Positions 9,868-20,398 of a stretch of DNA of 64,000 bases are shown piece after piece. Source of the DNA: Eggerthellaceae bacterium (GTDB lineage Bacteria > Actinomycetota > Coriobacteriia > Coriobacteriales > Eggerthellaceae); the NCBI GenBank assembly GCA_015062605.1, contig SUUI01000002.1, positions 124,001-188,000 on the forward strand, written 5' to 3'. The stretch's first letter is position 1. Every line of letters starts with the position of its first letter. The notes under the pieces were generated by a model. It made no database searches and had not been told where the DNA came from. It was given only the letters and a program-made list of their open reading frames with translations. The position numbers were made by a program, and so were the translations under genes.

Positions 9868-9895
9868 GTTTGAGAGAAGGTGCTTGCGATATACT
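9868..9895 (+). promoter_or_regulatory. Possible promoter for tgt
   Basis: TATACT at 9890-9895 is a good -10. A weak -35 (GTTTGA, 9868-9873) lies 16 bases upstream. The transcript would have a leader of roughly 100 bases that contains an imperfect inverted repeat (CTCGAAACAGG near 9903 with CCTGTTGTTCGAG near 9968). I could not match this leader to a known preQ1 riboswitch. Confidence 0.4.
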
Positions 9896-9956
9896 ACAGT
9901 GTGCTCGAAACAGGTAAGAAACCCTTCTGCCCTTCGAGCAGGGATAACGGGCATAA

Positions 9957-11147
<1,191 letters not shown>

Positions 11148-11166
11148 TCCAAACCGAGGATACCCC

Positions 11167-12540
11167 ATGGCTCGAACAGCAAAGCTCAACGATCGATTCG
11201 ATGCGGAAATCGAGCGCTATCTGAAAGACCATTGGGATCAGATTCTCGATGACCTGCGCACCCTCGTGCGCATCGAAAGCGTTGATGGAAGCCCTTCAGC
11301 ATCTAAAGGCGCTCCGTATGGGCCCGGTCCACGAGAAGCACTCGATGCCATCATCGAAATCGCAGATCGCATGGGCTTTGAAACCCACGATCTTAACGGA
11401 TTTATCGCCTACGCCGATTGGCCTGGCGAAACCGAAACCCAGCTCGGCATCATCTGCCATGTCGATGTCGTGCCCGCAGGCCCAGGCTGGACGTTCCACC
11501 CCTTCGAGCTCACCGAGCATGAAGGCTACCTTGTCGGCCGCGGAGTAGCCGACGATAAGGGTCCTCTCGTCATCTGCTTGCACGCACTCAAGTTCTGGAA
11601 GGATTCGGGCGCACGCTTCCCCTACTCCATCCGATTCCTTTTCGGGGCGGACGAGGAAGTGGGCATGCACGATGTCGCATACTATCGTGCGCACCACCCC
11701 GATCCGGCGTTTCTGTTCACGCCCGATGCGGAGTTCCCCGTTTGCTACGGGGAGAAGGGCATCTACCAAGCGACCGCGAAAAGCAAGCCCGTGCACACGC
11801 GAGCCATCGAGAGTATCGAAGGAGGCATGACGGTCAATGCGGTTCCCGGTGAAGCGCATGCGTCATTTCTCGATACATCAAGAGACGACATCGTCGCCAA
11901 GGGGCGCACGGCACATGCCTCGACCCCGGATCTCGGCGTGAACGCAATCGGCCTGCTCGTAGGCGAATTGCTTGACAAAAACCTCGCTTCCGACGAAGAG
12001 CGCGTCTTCTTAGAGTTCGCGCGAAGGCTTTGCGGGAGCACGGATGGCAGCGCGTTTGGCATCGCGTGCGCTGATGACGATTTCGGAGCGCTTACGATCT
12101 GCGGTGGCATGATCAGATATGCCGACGGCGTCTTCACGCAAACCATCGATATCCGCTACCCCACGGCAATAAGCTCCCAACAGATCACAGATGCGCTCGT
12201 CTCTAAGTTGGATCCTCTCGGCATCGAGCTTATCGTCGACAATGACAAGGAACCGTTCCTGATCGACTCGAATAGCCCTGCAGTACGTGCGCTTACTGAT
12301 TCTTACGAGCATGCGACCGAATGCGAGGCGAAGCCGTTCACCATGGGCGGGGGAACCTATGCGAGGGAGTTTGAGCGGGCGGCCAGCTTCGGTATGGAGA
12401 AAACCGGCATCGAGCGTCCCAAATGGGTCGGCGGCATGCATGCTCCCAATGAGGCGATCAGCATTGCGGAATACAAGGATGCGTTCAGAATCTACGCCTA
12501 CGCGATCGCCAAGCTCATGGAGGCTGACATCACTGCATAA
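11167..12540 (+). CDS. M20-family dipeptidase (PepV/Sapep-like)
   Basis: The 457-residue protein has the di-metal M20 layout: H98 in ICHVDVVPAG, the aspartate in GRGVADDKGP (D129/D130), the catalytic Glu pair in FLFGADEEVG (E163/E164), D187 in FTPDAEFPV, and the final His in GGMHAPNEAI. The lid-domain insertion and the length match PepV/Sapep dipeptidases that cleave unusual or beta-Ala dipeptides. It is cytoplasmic and has no signal peptide. It is probably cotranscribed with tgt and ends at the hairpin at 12543-12568. Confidence 0.9.
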   Translation: MARTAKLNDRFDAEIERYLKDHWDQILDDLRTLVRIESVDGSPSASKGAPYGPGPREALDAIIEIADRMGFETHDLNGFIAYADWPGETETQLGIICHVDVVPAGPGWTFHPFELTEHEGYLVGRGVADDKGPLVICLHALKFWKDSGARFPYSIRFLFGADEEVGMHDVAYYRAHHPDPAFLFTPDAEFPVCYGEKGIYQATAKSKPVHTRAIESIEGGMTVNAVPGEAHASFLDTSRDDIVAKGRTAHASTPDLGVNAIGLLVGELLDKNLASDEERVFLEFARRLCGSTDGSAFGIACADDDFGALTICGGMIRYADGVFTQTIDIRYPTAISSQQITDALVSKLDPLGIELIVDNDKEPFLIDSNSPAVRALTDSYEHATECEAKPFTMGGGTYAREFERAASFGMEKTGIERPKWVGGMHAPNEAISIAEYKDAFRIYAYAIAKLMEADITA

Positions 12541-12542
12541 GG

Positions 12543-12568
12543 AAAGGCACCGCATCGGCGGTGCCTTT
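12543..12568. terminator. Bidirectional terminator between dipeptidase and trigger-factor-like gene
   Basis: The perfect 11-bp stem AAAGGCACCGC / GCGGTGCCTTT has a 4-base loop (ATCG). It separates the plus-strand dipeptidase from the minus-strand trigger-factor-like gene. It would also mark the 3' end of the rpsL-to-rplW transcript. Confidence 0.85.
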
Positions 12569-12591
12569 CAGATTATCAGATGGTGGTAAGG

Positions 12592-13938
12592 CTACTCGGC
12601 CTCAGAAGCAGGCTTATCAGCCTCATTCGCCTTCAGGTCCTCGACCTCGGAAGGATCCTTGATGATCGCGTGGTCGACTACCCACTTGGTCGCGCGCAAG
12701 CGCTCAGCGCTCTCGCGCAAAATATAGCCGTTGCCGCTCTCCTCGAACTGTTTACGTGCTTGAGCTGGGCTCTGCGGATTGGTCATGAAGCAGATCTCTT
12801 CGATGTCCTCATCGGTGACGACAAGGCCCTCATGACGGAACACGGCATCGAGCGCATAACCCTTCACGAGGGTTTCGCGAATCTGCATCATCATCATCAT
12901 GCTGAACTGCTGCTGACCGCCGTTGCGCTCGACATACTGCTCATAGGTCATGCCTTGGCGCTGCAGGTTGCGACGCAGATCGGACATCATGTTCTTCTGC
13001 ATGCTCTCGTATACGGGATTCTCGATGCTGCCCTTGAAGCGCTTGGCGAGCTCGCCGGCTGCGACTTCTCGGACCTGCATGTCGTAATTCATGCGCGCTT
13101 CGCGCTCGAGCTGCTCTGTAAGCGCCGCGCGGAAGCCTGCGAGATCCTTGTACATCGGCATGTTCATACGCACCCACTCGTCATTGATGGTGGGGATAAC
13201 CTCATGCTGGTTCGCGATAACCGTAACCGTGCAATCGATGGTCTCGGTGATCTCGTTGCCGTCATCATCGATGTTGGGACCTTCGAACGAGAACGTCTTC
13301 GTCTCGCCCGGCACCATGCCGATGATCTGGGAATCGAATCCTTCGGGCATATAGCCCTCGCCTGCCGTATACGTACGGGAATCGCAGCACAGACCCGTCA
13401 GACGCTCGCCGTCCTTGCTGGCCTCGATGCTCACGAGCACATGGTCGCCCTTCGCGACGGGATGGGAGCCATCGTCTTGCTCGTAAGTCGGCCAATGGGA
13501 AGCCATCTCGGACATCTGCTTGTCGACCAAGGTCTCGTCCATCGTGAACGGAGGAACCACGATGGTCACCGGCTCATACGAGCTCAGTTCGTAATCGGGC
13601 CTTGGGGTCACGATCAAGCGGAACGAGAAGTCCTTGCCCTGCTTCATGGCGGAAGTAGGCATGGCAGTCGGCGGGTATGCGGGCATAAGACCCGATTTGT
13701 CGATCGCATACGGAACGAGGTTCTCGATCGCCTGCGTCTCGACGACGGAGGCGAGGTCCTTGATGCCCATGGTCTCATTAGCGATCTCCGCGATGGTCTT
13801 GCCCTTCTTCGGAGTAAGATTCATCTGCGAAGCGAACACACGCTGCGCCTGATATTGCGCACGTGCAACATCATCGGCATCTGCAACCACATCGAGCTGC
13901 ACACGGCCATCTTCGAGCTTCTTCTTCTTAACCTTCAT
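12592..13938 (-). CDS. Trigger-factor-like chaperone lacking the usual ribosome-binding signature
   Basis: The 448-residue protein follows the trigger-factor plan. The N-terminal domain covers about residues 1-115. A PPIase-like domain runs from GDHVLVSIEAS through GYMPEGFDSQIIGMVPGET, which matches the FKBP pattern of a GFE..I.GM.pGE loop. A helical C-terminal domain follows. The N-terminal ribosome-docking signature GFRxGxxP is absent; the equivalent region reads NLTPKKGKTIAEI. It lies 54 bases downstream of rplW on the same strand, so it is probably cotranscribed with ribosomal genes. It could be a diverged trigger factor or a paralogue with another client range. A canonical tig elsewhere cannot be excluded. 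Confidence 0.75.
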   Translation of the reverse strand: MKVKKKKLEDGRVQLDVVADADDVARAQYQAQRVFASQMNLTPKKGKTIAEIANETMGIKDLASVVETQAIENLVPYAIDKSGLMPAYPPTAMPTSAMKQGKDFSFRLIVTPRPDYELSSYEPVTIVVPPFTMDETLVDKQMSEMASHWPTYEQDDGSHPVAKGDHVLVSIEASKDGERLTGLCCDSRTYTAGEGYMPEGFDSQIIGMVPGETKTFSFEGPNIDDDGNEITETIDCTVTVIANQHEVIPTINDEWVRMNMPMYKDLAGFRAALTEQLEREARMNYDMQVREVAAGELAKRFKGSIENPVYESMQKNMMSDLRRNLQRQGMTYEQYVERNGGQQQFSMMMMMQIRETLVKGYALDAVFRHEGLVVTDEDIEEICFMTNPQSPAQARKQFEESGNGYILRESAERLRATKWVVDHAIIKDPSEVEDLKANEADKPASEAE

Positions 13939-13992
13939 GTCTTTCTCTCCCTATCTGCAATGCGTCTTTTCAAAGCACTGATAAGGTAGCGA

Positions 13993-14286
13993 TTAGGAAG
14001 CGAAGAGCTCGATGGTGTCGCCGTCAGCCAGAGTGACCATGGCCTTCTTCCACGTACGGGTCTTGCCGGCCACATAGCGCTGGCGCTTCGGCTTCGCCTT
14101 CACGTTCAGCGTGTTGACCTTCACGACCTTCACGTTGAAGATCTCCTCGACCGCGCGGGCGATCTCGATCTTGTTGGAATCCTTAGCGACCTCGAACGTA
14201 TAGGTGTTCTTCTCCATCATGTCGTAGCTATGCTCGGTGATGACGGGGCGAATGATAACTTCGCGAGGATCTTTGTTCATTGCCAT
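13993..14286 (-). CDS. rplW: 50S ribosomal protein L23
   Basis: The 97-residue protein has DPREVIIRPVITEHSYDMME, the L23 N-terminus, and VKVNTLNVKAKPKRQRY, the extended loop next to the exit tunnel. L23 is the main trigger-factor and SRP docking site. The start (ATG at 14286, with a second Met two codons on) overlaps the rplD stop as TAATG. Normally rplB follows; here a trigger-factor-like gene does. Confidence 0.97.
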   Translation of the reverse strand: MAMNKDPREVIIRPVITEHSYDMMEKNTYTFEVAKDSNKIEIARAVEEIFNVKVVKVNTLNVKAKPKRQRYVAGKTRTWKKAMVTLADGDTIELFAS

Positions 14287-14912
14287 TATGCAAGCACCTC
14301 CTCGATGTAAGCGAGTGCTTCCTCGGTCACCACGAGAGCCTTGTTGTCAAGCAGTTCGTAGGTGTTGATCTCGGCAACGGGGAACACGTTGACCAGAGGA
14401 AGGTTGCGGAACGAGAGGAAGGTCTCGACGTCGGAGTTGCCGACGATCAAGGTCACGCGGCGATCATCGAGTCCCAAAGCCTTCAGGATCTTGACGGCTT
14501 CCTTCGTCTTCGGTGTCTCGATACCGAAATCCTTGACGACGAAGAATTGGCCATCAGCAAGCTTCGCGGAGAGCGCGGAGCGCATCGCGAGCTTGATCTC
14601 CTTGCGATTCACCTTGAACGCATAGGAACGGGGATGCGGTCCGAAAACGGTGCCGCCGCCCCTGAATTGGGGTGCGCGGATGGTGCCTTGACGAGCACGG
14701 CCCGTGCCCTTTTGACGGAACGGCTTACGGCCACCGCCGCTAACCATACCACGCGTGCGGGTGTTGGAAGTACCCTGACGCCAGGAGGCACGCTGCATGC
14801 GTACGACCTGATGCATCACCGGCACGTTCGGTTCGACGCCGAAGACGGTCGCTGAAAGCTCAGCGGTACCTGCCGTCTTACCCGCGGCATCTTTGATATC
14901 AATCGTTGCCAT
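14286..14912 (-). CDS. rplD: 50S ribosomal protein L4
   Basis: The 208-residue protein has MHQVVRMQRASWRQGTSNTRTRG and GRKPFRQKGTGRARQGTIRAPQ, the conserved L4 extended loop lining the exit tunnel, followed by the globular domain with NLPLVNVFPVAEINTYELL. In enterobacteria L4 represses the S10 operon at its leader; no such leader was recognised here. The stop overlaps the rplW start. Confidence 0.97.
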   Translation of the reverse strand: MATIDIKDAAGKTAGTAELSATVFGVEPNVPVMHQVVRMQRASWRQGTSNTRTRGMVSGGGRKPFRQKGTGRARQGTIRAPQFRGGGTVFGPHPRSYAFKVNRKEIKLAMRSALSAKLADGQFFVVKDFGIETPKTKEAVKILKALGLDDRRVTLIVGNSDVETFLSFRNLPLVNVFPVAEINTYELLDNKALVVTEEALAYIEEVLA

Positions 14913-14945
14913 AGTGTAAGCTCCTTAATTGCTCAGTTAAGTCTG

Positions 14946-15566
14946 TTAGGCCATACGTACGCGGACGATGCCATTCTTGCCACCGGGTACAGCACCGCGG
15001 ACCAAGATCAGACCCTGCTCCTCGTCGATGCGGACGAGCTTCAGGTTCTTGACCGTGACGGTGTCGCAACCCATTTGACCGGGAAGACGGACGCCCTTGA
15101 AAACGCGCGACGGAGAGGCGCACTGGCCGATGGAACCAGGAGCGCGATGGAAGTGCGCACCATGGCCACCCGGGCCACCACCGAAGCCGTGACGCTTGAT
15201 GACGCCAGCGAAGCCCTTGCCCTTGGACGTGCCAGTGACGTCAACCTTCGCAACATCGGCGAAAGAGGCGACGGTCACGGTATCGCCTAAGGCGTACTCG
15301 CTCGCATCCTCAACGCGAACCTCGCGCAGATAGCGCTTCGGCTCAACACCCTGTGCCTCGAAATGGCCGGCCATGGGCTTATTCACTTTGTTCGGCTTGA
15401 TGGCGCCGAAGCCCAACTGCACTGCCTCATAACCATCGGTTGCAGCAGTCTTGATCTGGCAGATCTGATTCGGCTCTGCTTGGATGACGGTCACGGGAAC
15501 GACGGTTCCGTCATCTTCGAAGAGCTGCGTCATGCCGATCTTCTTTCCGAAAATAGCGTTGATCAT
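14946..15566 (-). CDS. rplC: 50S ribosomal protein L3
   Basis: The start is ATG at 15566 ([20 protein letters not shown]). The longer frame adds 19 residues without L3 similarity. The 206-residue protein has the L3 loop [22 protein letters not shown] and [15 protein letters not shown], whose tip reaches the peptidyl-transferase centre. It follows rpsJ after 16 bases. Confidence 0.97.
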   Translation of the reverse strand: MINAIFGKKIGMTQLFEDDGTVVPVTVIQAEPNQICQIKTAATDGYEAVQLGFGAIKPNKVNKPMAGHFEAQGVEPKRYLREVRVEDASEYALGDTVTVASFADVAKVDVTGTSKGKGFAGVIKRHGFGGGPGGHGAHFHRAPGSIGQCASPSRVFKGVRLPGQMGCDTVTVKNLKLVRIDEEQGLILVRGAVPGGKNGIVRVRMA

Positions 15567-15582
15567 ATCTATCACCGCCCCT

Positions 15583-15891
15583 TTACAGCTTGATCTCGAT
15601 GTCCACGCCAGCGGGCAGATCAAGACGCATCAGGGAATCGACCGTGTTCGGGGTCGGCTCCAAGATGTCGATCAAACGCTTGTGCGTGCGCATTTCGAAT
15701 TGCTCGCGCGAGTCCTTATTCACGTGCGGCGAACGGATGACGCAATACAGGTTGCGCTCCGTGGGCAGCGGAATCGGACCGGATACCTTTGCACCCGTCT
15801 TGAGAGCGGTATCAACGATGAGCTTCGTGGACTGATCCACGATCTCATGGTCGTAGCCCTTCATGCGAATGCGAATCTTTTGATTAGCCAC
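15583..15891 (-). CDS. rpsJ: 30S ribosomal protein S10
   Basis: The 102-residue protein reads [18 protein letters not shown] and contains [19 protein letters not shown] and [18 protein letters not shown], all S10 signatures. S10 sits in the 30S head and in transcription complexes acts as NusE with NusB. In many bacteria tuf precedes rpsJ; here fusA does, 46 bases upstream. Confidence 0.98.
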   Translation of the reverse strand: MANQKIRIRMKGYDHEIVDQSTKLIVDTALKTGAKVSGPIPLPTERNLYCVIRSPHVNKDSREQFEMRTHKRLIDILEPTPNTVDSLMRLDLPAGVDIEIKL

Positions 15892-15937
15892 TTACCTTAC
15901 CTCCATCATGCTTTGTGCATGCATGCCCGAAAAGGGC

Positions 15938-18055
15938 TTATGCATTACCGCCAGCTTTGCTGATAATCTCTGTTGCCACGCTCTTCGGAACAGGCTCGTA
16001 GGACGCGAACTGCATCGTGTAGGATGCACGGCCCTGCGTGCCGCTGCGAAGATCGGTGGCGTATCCGAACATATTGCTCAGTGGAACCTTCGCGCTGATG
16101 ATAGCGGCGTTTCCACGTTTATCCTGACCTTGGATCATGCCACGGCGCGATGGGATGTCGCCCATGACGAAGCCCATGTACTCCTCAGGGGTCTCGACCT
16201 CAACGGCCATGACCGGCTCCAGAAGCGTGGGATCGGACTTGCGAAGCGCTTCTTTGATGGCCATGGAACCAGCCACCTTGAACGCTGCTTCGGATGAGTC
16301 GACTTCGTGATAGGAACCATCGACGAGCTCGACGCGAACGCCCTCGACAGGATAGCCAGCGAGGATGCCGGAATTGAGCGCTTCCTGGATGCCCTTGTCG
16401 ATCGCGGGGATGTATTCCTTGGGGATCACACCGCCAACGATCTTGTTCTCGAACTCGTAGCCCTTGCCACCTTCTTGCGGGTACATGTTGATGACCGCAT
16501 GGCCATACTGGCCGTGACCGCCGGACTGGCGGACGAACTTGCCTTCGGCGCCCATGACCGGCTTCGTCGCAGTCTCGCGATAGGCGACCTGCGGCTTGCC
16601 GACATTTGCCTCGACTTTGAACTCGCGCATCAAGCGATCGATGATGATCTCGAGATGCAGCTCGCCCATGCCGGCGATGATCGTCTGGCCGGTCTCATGG
16701 TTGGTGGATACGCGGAACGTCGGATCCTCCTCCGCGAGCTTCTGCAACGCAACGCTCATCTTCTCCTGCTCGGCTTTCGTCTTCGGCTCGACAGCGATGT
16801 CGATGACCGGCTCGGCGAAGTCCATGGACTCGAGCACGATGGGATGCTTCTCGTCGCACAGCGTATCGCCCGTAGTGGTGTTCTTAAGTCCCACGACGGC
16901 GACGATATCGCCAGCGCTGCACGTATCCAGATCGAGACGCTGGTTCGAATGCATCTGCAGAAGACGGCCGATGCGCTCCTTCTTGTCCTTGCATGCGTTG
17001 AGCACGTAAGAACCGGAATCGAGCTTGCCGGAATACACGCGCAGATACGTGAGCTTGCCGACATACGGATCGGTCATGATCTTGAATGCAAGAGCCGCAA
17101 ACGGCGCCTTGACGTCGCTAGGACGCTCCTCTTCCGCATCGGTCTTGGGATTGATGCCCTTGATGGCGGCGATGTCAACGGGAGACGGCATGTACTCGAC
17201 GACGGCGTCGAGTAATTCCTGCACACCCTTGTTCTTATATGCAGAGCCCACAAAGACCGGGTTGAGCTGGCACGCGATAACGCCCTTGCGGATGGCTGCC
17301 TTGAATTCCTCGATGGAGATCTCCTCTTCCATGAGGACCTTTTCCAAAAGCTCATCATCGCAGTCGGCGGCTGCCTCGAGCAGCTCCTGACGACGGATCT
17401 CCGCCTCATCGGCGTACTCCTCGGGAATCGCATCGAGCGGCTCGGGATACGTCATGCCCTTCTCATCGGGCTTAAAGTCCCAAGCGGTCATCGTGACCAG
17501 GTCGATGACGCCCCAGAATCCGTCTTCCGCACCCATGGGGATCTGTGCAGCCACAGCAGGCGCACCCAAACGATCCTTCATGGTTTCGATGGCATGGAAG
17601 TAATCCGCGCCAACACGGTCGTATTTGTTGATGAATGCGATACGCGGAACGCCGTAGTGCTCAGCCTGACGCCACACCGTTTCGGACTGCGGTTGCACGC
17701 CTGCAACGGCATCGAACACGGCAACTGCGCCATCGAGCACGCGAAGCGAGCGCTCAACCTCGGCGGTGAAATCCACATGGCCCGGGGTGTCGATGATTTG
17801 GAAGCGATAGGGCTTTCCGCCTTCCTCGCCGCCAGGATAGTTCCAAAAACAGGTGGTTGCGGCGGAGGTGATGGTCACACCGCGCTCCTGCTCCTGGATC
17901 ATCCAGTCCATCGTCGCTGCGCCGTCATGGACTTCGCCGACCTTGTGCGTTTTACCCGTATAGTACAGAATGCGCTCGGTCGTCGTTGTCTTACCGGCAT
18001 CGATGTGGGCCATGATGCCGATATTGCGCGTATCTTTTAAAGAGACGTTAGACAC
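15938..18055 (-). CDS. fusA: Translation elongation factor G
   Basis: The start is best placed at GTG 18055, giving [19 protein letters not shown]. It is preceded by AGAGGCGG as Shine-Dalgarno, 16 bases after rpsG. The longer frame to 18184 overlaps rpsG. The 705-residue GTPase has G1 AHIDAGKTT, the switch region [11 protein letters not shown]3 DTPGHVDF and G4 NKYD, followed by the EF-G domains III-V. EF-G drives translocation and, with RRF, ribosome recycling. Length is normal. No tuf follows it. Confidence 0.98.
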   Translation of the reverse strand: MSNVSLKDTRNIGIMAHIDAGKTTTTERILYYTGKTHKVGEVHDGAATMDWMIQEQERGVTITSAATTCFWNYPGGEEGGKPYRFQIIDTPGHVDFTAEVERSLRVLDGAVAVFDAVAGVQPQSETVWRQAEHYGVPRIAFINKYDRVGADYFHAIETMKDRLGAPAVAAQIPMGAEDGFWGVIDLVTMTAWDFKPDEKGMTYPEPLDAIPEEYADEAEIRRQELLEAAADCDDELLEKVLMEEEISIEEFKAAIRKGVIACQLNPVFVGSAYKNKGVQELLDAVVEYMPSPVDIAAIKGINPKTDAEEERPSDVKAPFAALAFKIMTDPYVGKLTYLRVYSGKLDSGSYVLNACKDKKERIGRLLQMHSNQRLDLDTCSAGDIVAVVGLKNTTTGDTLCDEKHPIVLESMDFAEPVIDIAVEPKTKAEQEKMSVALQKLAEEDPTFRVSTNHETGQTIIAGMGELHLEIIIDRLMREFKVEANVGKPQVAYRETATKPVMGAEGKFVRQSGGHGQYGHAVINMYPQEGGKGYEFENKIVGGVIPKEYIPAIDKGIQEALNSGILAGYPVEGVRVELVDGSYHEVDSSEAAFKVAGSMAIKEALRKSDPTLLEPVMAVEVETPEEYMGFVMGDIPSRRGMIQGQDKRGNAAIISAKVPLSNMFGYATDLRSGTQGRASYTMQFASYEPVPKSVATEIISKAGGNA

Positions 18056-18071
18056 TTGGTTTTCCGCCTCT

Positions 18072-18542
18072 CTAGAACCTGTAATGGGAGAATGCGCGGT
18101 TGGACTCTGCCATCTTGTACAGATCCTCGCGCCTCTTAACGGATGCGCCCGTGTTCTCGGATGCATCAAGGATTTCAGCTGCAAGACGTTCCTTCATGGT
18201 GCGCTCCTTGCGCTTGCGGCTGTAGTCGACGATCCAGCGGATCGCGAGCTGCGTTGCGCGACGGGAGTTCACTTCCATAGGAACCTGATAGGTTGCGCCA
18301 CCGACGCGCTTCGGCTTAACCTCGAGCGTCGGGCGGACATTGTCCATAGCCTTCTTGAAGATGGCCAGCGGGTCAGAGTTGGTCTTCTTCTCGATGATAT
18401 CGAAAGCGCCATAGACGATGTCTTCGGCGAGGGACTTCTTGCCATCAAGCAAGATCTTGTTCGTGAGCTGGGTCACGAGACGATTGTTGTATTTAGCGTC
18501 CGGCTGTACTTCGCGCCGTACTGCTGCTGCTCTACGCGGCAT
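18072..18542 (-). CDS. rpsG: 30S ribosomal protein S7
   Basis: The 156-residue protein starts [20 protein letters not shown] and contains [20 protein letters not shown], the S7 signature, and the helical tail ending SHYRF. S7 nucleates assembly of the 30S head and binds near the E site. In enterobacteria it is the translational repressor of the str operon. It is 99 bases downstream of rpsL. Confidence 0.98.
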   Translation of the reverse strand: MPRRAAAVRREVQPDAKYNNRLVTQLTNKILLDGKKSLAEDIVYGAFDIIEKKTNSDPLAIFKKAMDNVRPTLEVKPKRVGGATYQVPMEVNSRRATQLAIRWIVDYSRKRKERTMKERLAAEILDASENTGASVKRREDLYKMAESNRAFSHYRF

Positions 18543-18641
18543 AAAGGGTTCTCCTTCTTCTCGTGCGCGCTTCGGGGCTTATTCTTGCCCATTAGATCGC
18601 TTCGCATTGTGCGACACGCGACCCGCGCGACTTACTCATTG

Positions 18642-19013
18642 TTACTTAGGACGCTTAGCTCCATAGCGGCTACGTGCCTGACGACGCTTGTCAACGGAAG
18701 CGCAGTCGAGCGTGCCGCGGATAACCTTATAGCGAACACCGGGGAGGTCGCGAACACGACCGCCGCGGATGAGCACCATGCTGTGCTCCTGAAGGTTGTG
18801 GCCTTCACCGGGAATGTAAGCGGTAACTTCGATACCGTTTACGAGGCGAACACGGCAAACCTTACGAAGTGCCGAATTCGGCTTCTTGGGCGTGGTGGTA
18901 TACACACGCGTGCAAACACCGCGTTTCTGCGGGTTGCTCTTCAGCGCCGGCGTCTTCTTCTTATCTGCCGTGCGCAAGCGTCCCTTACGGACGAGCTGAT
19001 TAATGGTAGGCAA
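18642..19013 (-). CDS. rpsL: 30S ribosomal protein S12 (TTG start)
   Basis: The usual S12 N-terminus ([11 protein letters not shown]) appears without a preceding ATG. The codon before it is TTG at 19013, with a strong AAAGGAGGG six to eight bases upstream, so TTG is the likely start and gives 123 residues, the family length. An ATG at 19082 would add 23 atypical residues. The decoding loop [17 protein letters not shown] carries the lysine altered in streptomycin resistance (wild type here). The second loop reads [10 protein letters not shown]. Confidence 0.97.
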   Translation of the reverse strand: MPTINQLVRKGRLRTADKKKTPALKSNPQKRGVCTRVYTTTPKKPNSALRKVCRVRLVNGIEVTAYIPGEGHNLQEHSMVLIRGGRVRDLPGVRYKVIRGTLDCASVDKRRQARSRYGAKRPK

Positions 19014-19151
19014 ATCGCCCTCCTTTACCCTAGTCTCGGTTTTCCCTTGTGACCCACGGGAAAACCCTTGCAAACTGAACATCCTTTCGGTTAACCTCGC
19101 TCATGTGATTTGAGCGCAGCAAACCATACGCCTCGAAAGACGCGAAAGTGC

Positions 19152-19180
19152 ATACTAATCCTGCAATCGCAGCTTGTCAA
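19152..19180 (-). promoter_or_regulatory. Sigma-70 promoter of the rpsL (str/S10) operon
   Basis: On the minus strand a consensus -35 TTGACA (19175-19180) is followed by exactly 17 bases and TAGTAT (19152-19157). This is the best promoter match in the ribosomal region and sits just downstream of the shared 25-bp element. Confidence 0.8.
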
Positions 19181-19183
19181 ACG

Positions 19184-19208
19184 CCACGCACCCGGGTGTA
19201 TCCATAAC
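19184..19208 (-). repeat. 25-bp element shared with the rplB upstream region (copy 2)
   Basis: This copy starts CCACGCACCCGGG on the plus strand and ends GTATCCATAAC, with 22 of 25 positions identical to 6792-6816. Here it includes a perfect CACCCGGGTG palindrome and ends four bases before the -35 of the rpsL promoter, where an activator or UP-like element could sit. A promoter within the element itself (TTTGAG, 17 bases, TATGGA) is an alternative. Confidence 0.7.
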
Positions 19209-19287
19209 CCCGCTATTCGGTCGCTCAAACGTGGTTTCAGGTACAGCAAACGCGCTGTTTCACTGTGATCAGCATGCCCTCACATGA

Positions 19288-19313
19288 AAGCGGGAGCCAA
19301 AAGGCTCCCGCTT
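19288..19313 (-). terminator. Intrinsic terminator downstream of rpmE
   Basis: An 11-bp perfect stem (AAGCGGGAGCC / GGCTCCCGCTT) with a 4-base loop lies 26 bases past the rpmE stop and is followed on the minus strand by TTTCATG. Confidence 0.8.
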
Positions 19314-19339
19314 CGATTCCAAGCATTGCGTACAAGGCA

Positions 19340-19807
19340 TTATGCCTCGACAGCGGCCTCCAGGATCTCGGCATCGAGCTCGGCGGCAGCAGCGGCGTCA
19401 ACGATATCCTCGACAGCCTCGGGAGCAGCCTCGGTGGCAGCAGCTGCCTTGGCAGCCTCAGCCTCGGCCTTGGCAGCGAACGCAGCAGCACGCTCTGCCT
19501 TAGCAGCGGCCTTCGCCTCACGCTCCGCCTTCTTAGCGGCTTCGCGCTCGGCAACCTGAGCGGCACGAGCGGCCTTCTTGGCAGCCTCGCGCTCGGCAAC
19601 GAGATCGACGGCGGAACCGAACTTGTCAGCAAAGCGCTGAACGCGTCCGCCCGTATCAACGAACTTCTGCTGGCCCGTGTAGAAGGGGTGGCAGACGTTG
19701 CAGATGTCGACTTTGAGTTCTTTCTTGGTGGAACGAGTGGTAAAGGTGTTGCCGCAGCTGCAGCGCACGGTGCACTCGACGTAATCCGGATGGATTCCCT
19801 GCTTCAT
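19340..19807 (-). CDS. rpmE: 50S ribosomal protein L31 with long alanine-rich tail
   Basis: The start is ATG at 19807 ([16 protein letters not shown]). Residues 1-65 are normal L31 of the zinc type, with cysteines in CTVRCSCGN and [10 protein letters not shown]. About 90 further residues follow, low-complexity and alanine/lysine/glutamate-rich, ending in an acidic alanine tail. L31 usually has 66-90 residues, so the tail is an extension. It starts basic (EREAAKKA repeats) and ends acidic. It has its own promoter and terminator. Confidence 0.95.
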   Translation of the reverse strand: MKQGIHPDYVECTVRCSCGNTFTTRSTKKELKVDICNVCHPFYTGQQKFVDTGGRVQRFADKFGSAVDLVAEREAAKKAARAAQVAEREAAKKAEREAKAAAKAERAAAFAAKAEAEAAKAAAATEAAPEAVEDIVDAAAAAELDAEILEAAVEA

Positions 19808-19862
19808 GGTTCTCTCCTTTTCATATGCCTTGGTTTCCGACCAAAGCGAGACAAGCTTAGCT

Positions 19863-19890
19863 ATGATATCACAACCAGACCGTCCGTCAA
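19863..19890 (-). promoter_or_regulatory. Promoter of rpmE
   Basis: On the minus strand TTGACG (19885-19890), 16 bases and TATCAT (19863-19868) form a good sigma-70 promoter about 55 bases before the rpmE start. Confidence 0.75.
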
Positions 19891-20025
19891 GGAAAACACT
19901 TTGGGAATTGATTCTAAATCGACAAAGATGGAGCCATAAGCCCAAGGATGGTCCTTGCGGCGGCAAGCATCACTTCGCCTGTTCTGCTATGCTTTATCCA
20001 TCAGAATCTTTCGGAAGGAGACGCG

Positions 20026-20394
20026 ATGGCAGACGTGTTGTTCTTGGAATACCCGAAATGCTCCACGTGCAGAAAGGCACGCGCATGGCTTGAGAGCAAA
20101 GGCGTTAGCTTCCATGCGCGGCATATCGTCGAGGACAATCCGACCGTAGAAGAGCTCAAGACGTGGCATGAGATGAGCGGATTGCCCGTGCGTCGCTTTT
20201 TCAATACGTCCGGCATGCTGTATCGCGAACTCGATGTGAAGGCAAAACTCGATGCGGGCATGACCGATGATGAGGCTTATCGGCTTCTCGCTTCGAATGG
20301 CATGCTTGTGAAGCGACCGCTGCTCATCATCGACGGCAAACCGACTACGCCAGGCTTCAAAGAGGCCGATTGGACAAGGGCGCTCGGGTTGTAA
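20026..20394 (+). CDS. ArsC/Spx-family protein with CxxC motif
   Basis: The start is ATG at 20026 after GGAAGGAG. The 122-residue product begins MADVLFLEYPKCSTCRKARAW, where CSTC (residues 12-15) is the thioredoxin-fold redox motif of the ArsC/Spx/YffB family. VKRPLLIIDGKPTTPGF is the family's C-terminal block. Members are either arsenate reductases or transcription-associated redox proteins. Without the extra cysteines of true arsenate reductases or an ars context, the role is unclear. It is transcribed alone, divergent from rpmE. Confidence 0.85.
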   Translation: MADVLFLEYPKCSTCRKARAWLESKGVSFHARHIVEDNPTVEELKTWHEMSGLPVRRFFNTSGMLYRELDVKAKLDAGMTDDEAYRLLASNGMLVKRPLLIIDGKPTTPGFKEADWTRALGL

Positions 20395-20398
20395 TCCC

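Larger units (their letters stand above)
19014..19339. promoter_or_regulatory. 326-bp region upstream of rpsL with promoter, shared element and rpmE terminator
   Basis: No gene is visible. In minus-strand order this stretch holds the rpmE terminator hairpin (19288-19313), an A+T-poor segment, the shared 25-bp element (19184-19208), the rpsL promoter (19152-19180) and a leader of about 135 bases to the TTG start. The leader contains short pyrimidine-rich runs but no structure I recognise. Confidence 0.6.

Noticed and set aside
12580-13989. 469-codon plus-strand frame opposite the trigger-factor-like gene
   Set aside because: It has a His/Leu/Arg-rich, repetitive composition without domain features and is the exact antisense of a gene with recognisable domains; this is a codon-bias shadow.
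16307-17215. 302-codon plus-strand frame opposite fusA
   Set aside because: It lies fully inside fusA and has no recognisable motif; antisense frames are long here because of the codon usage.
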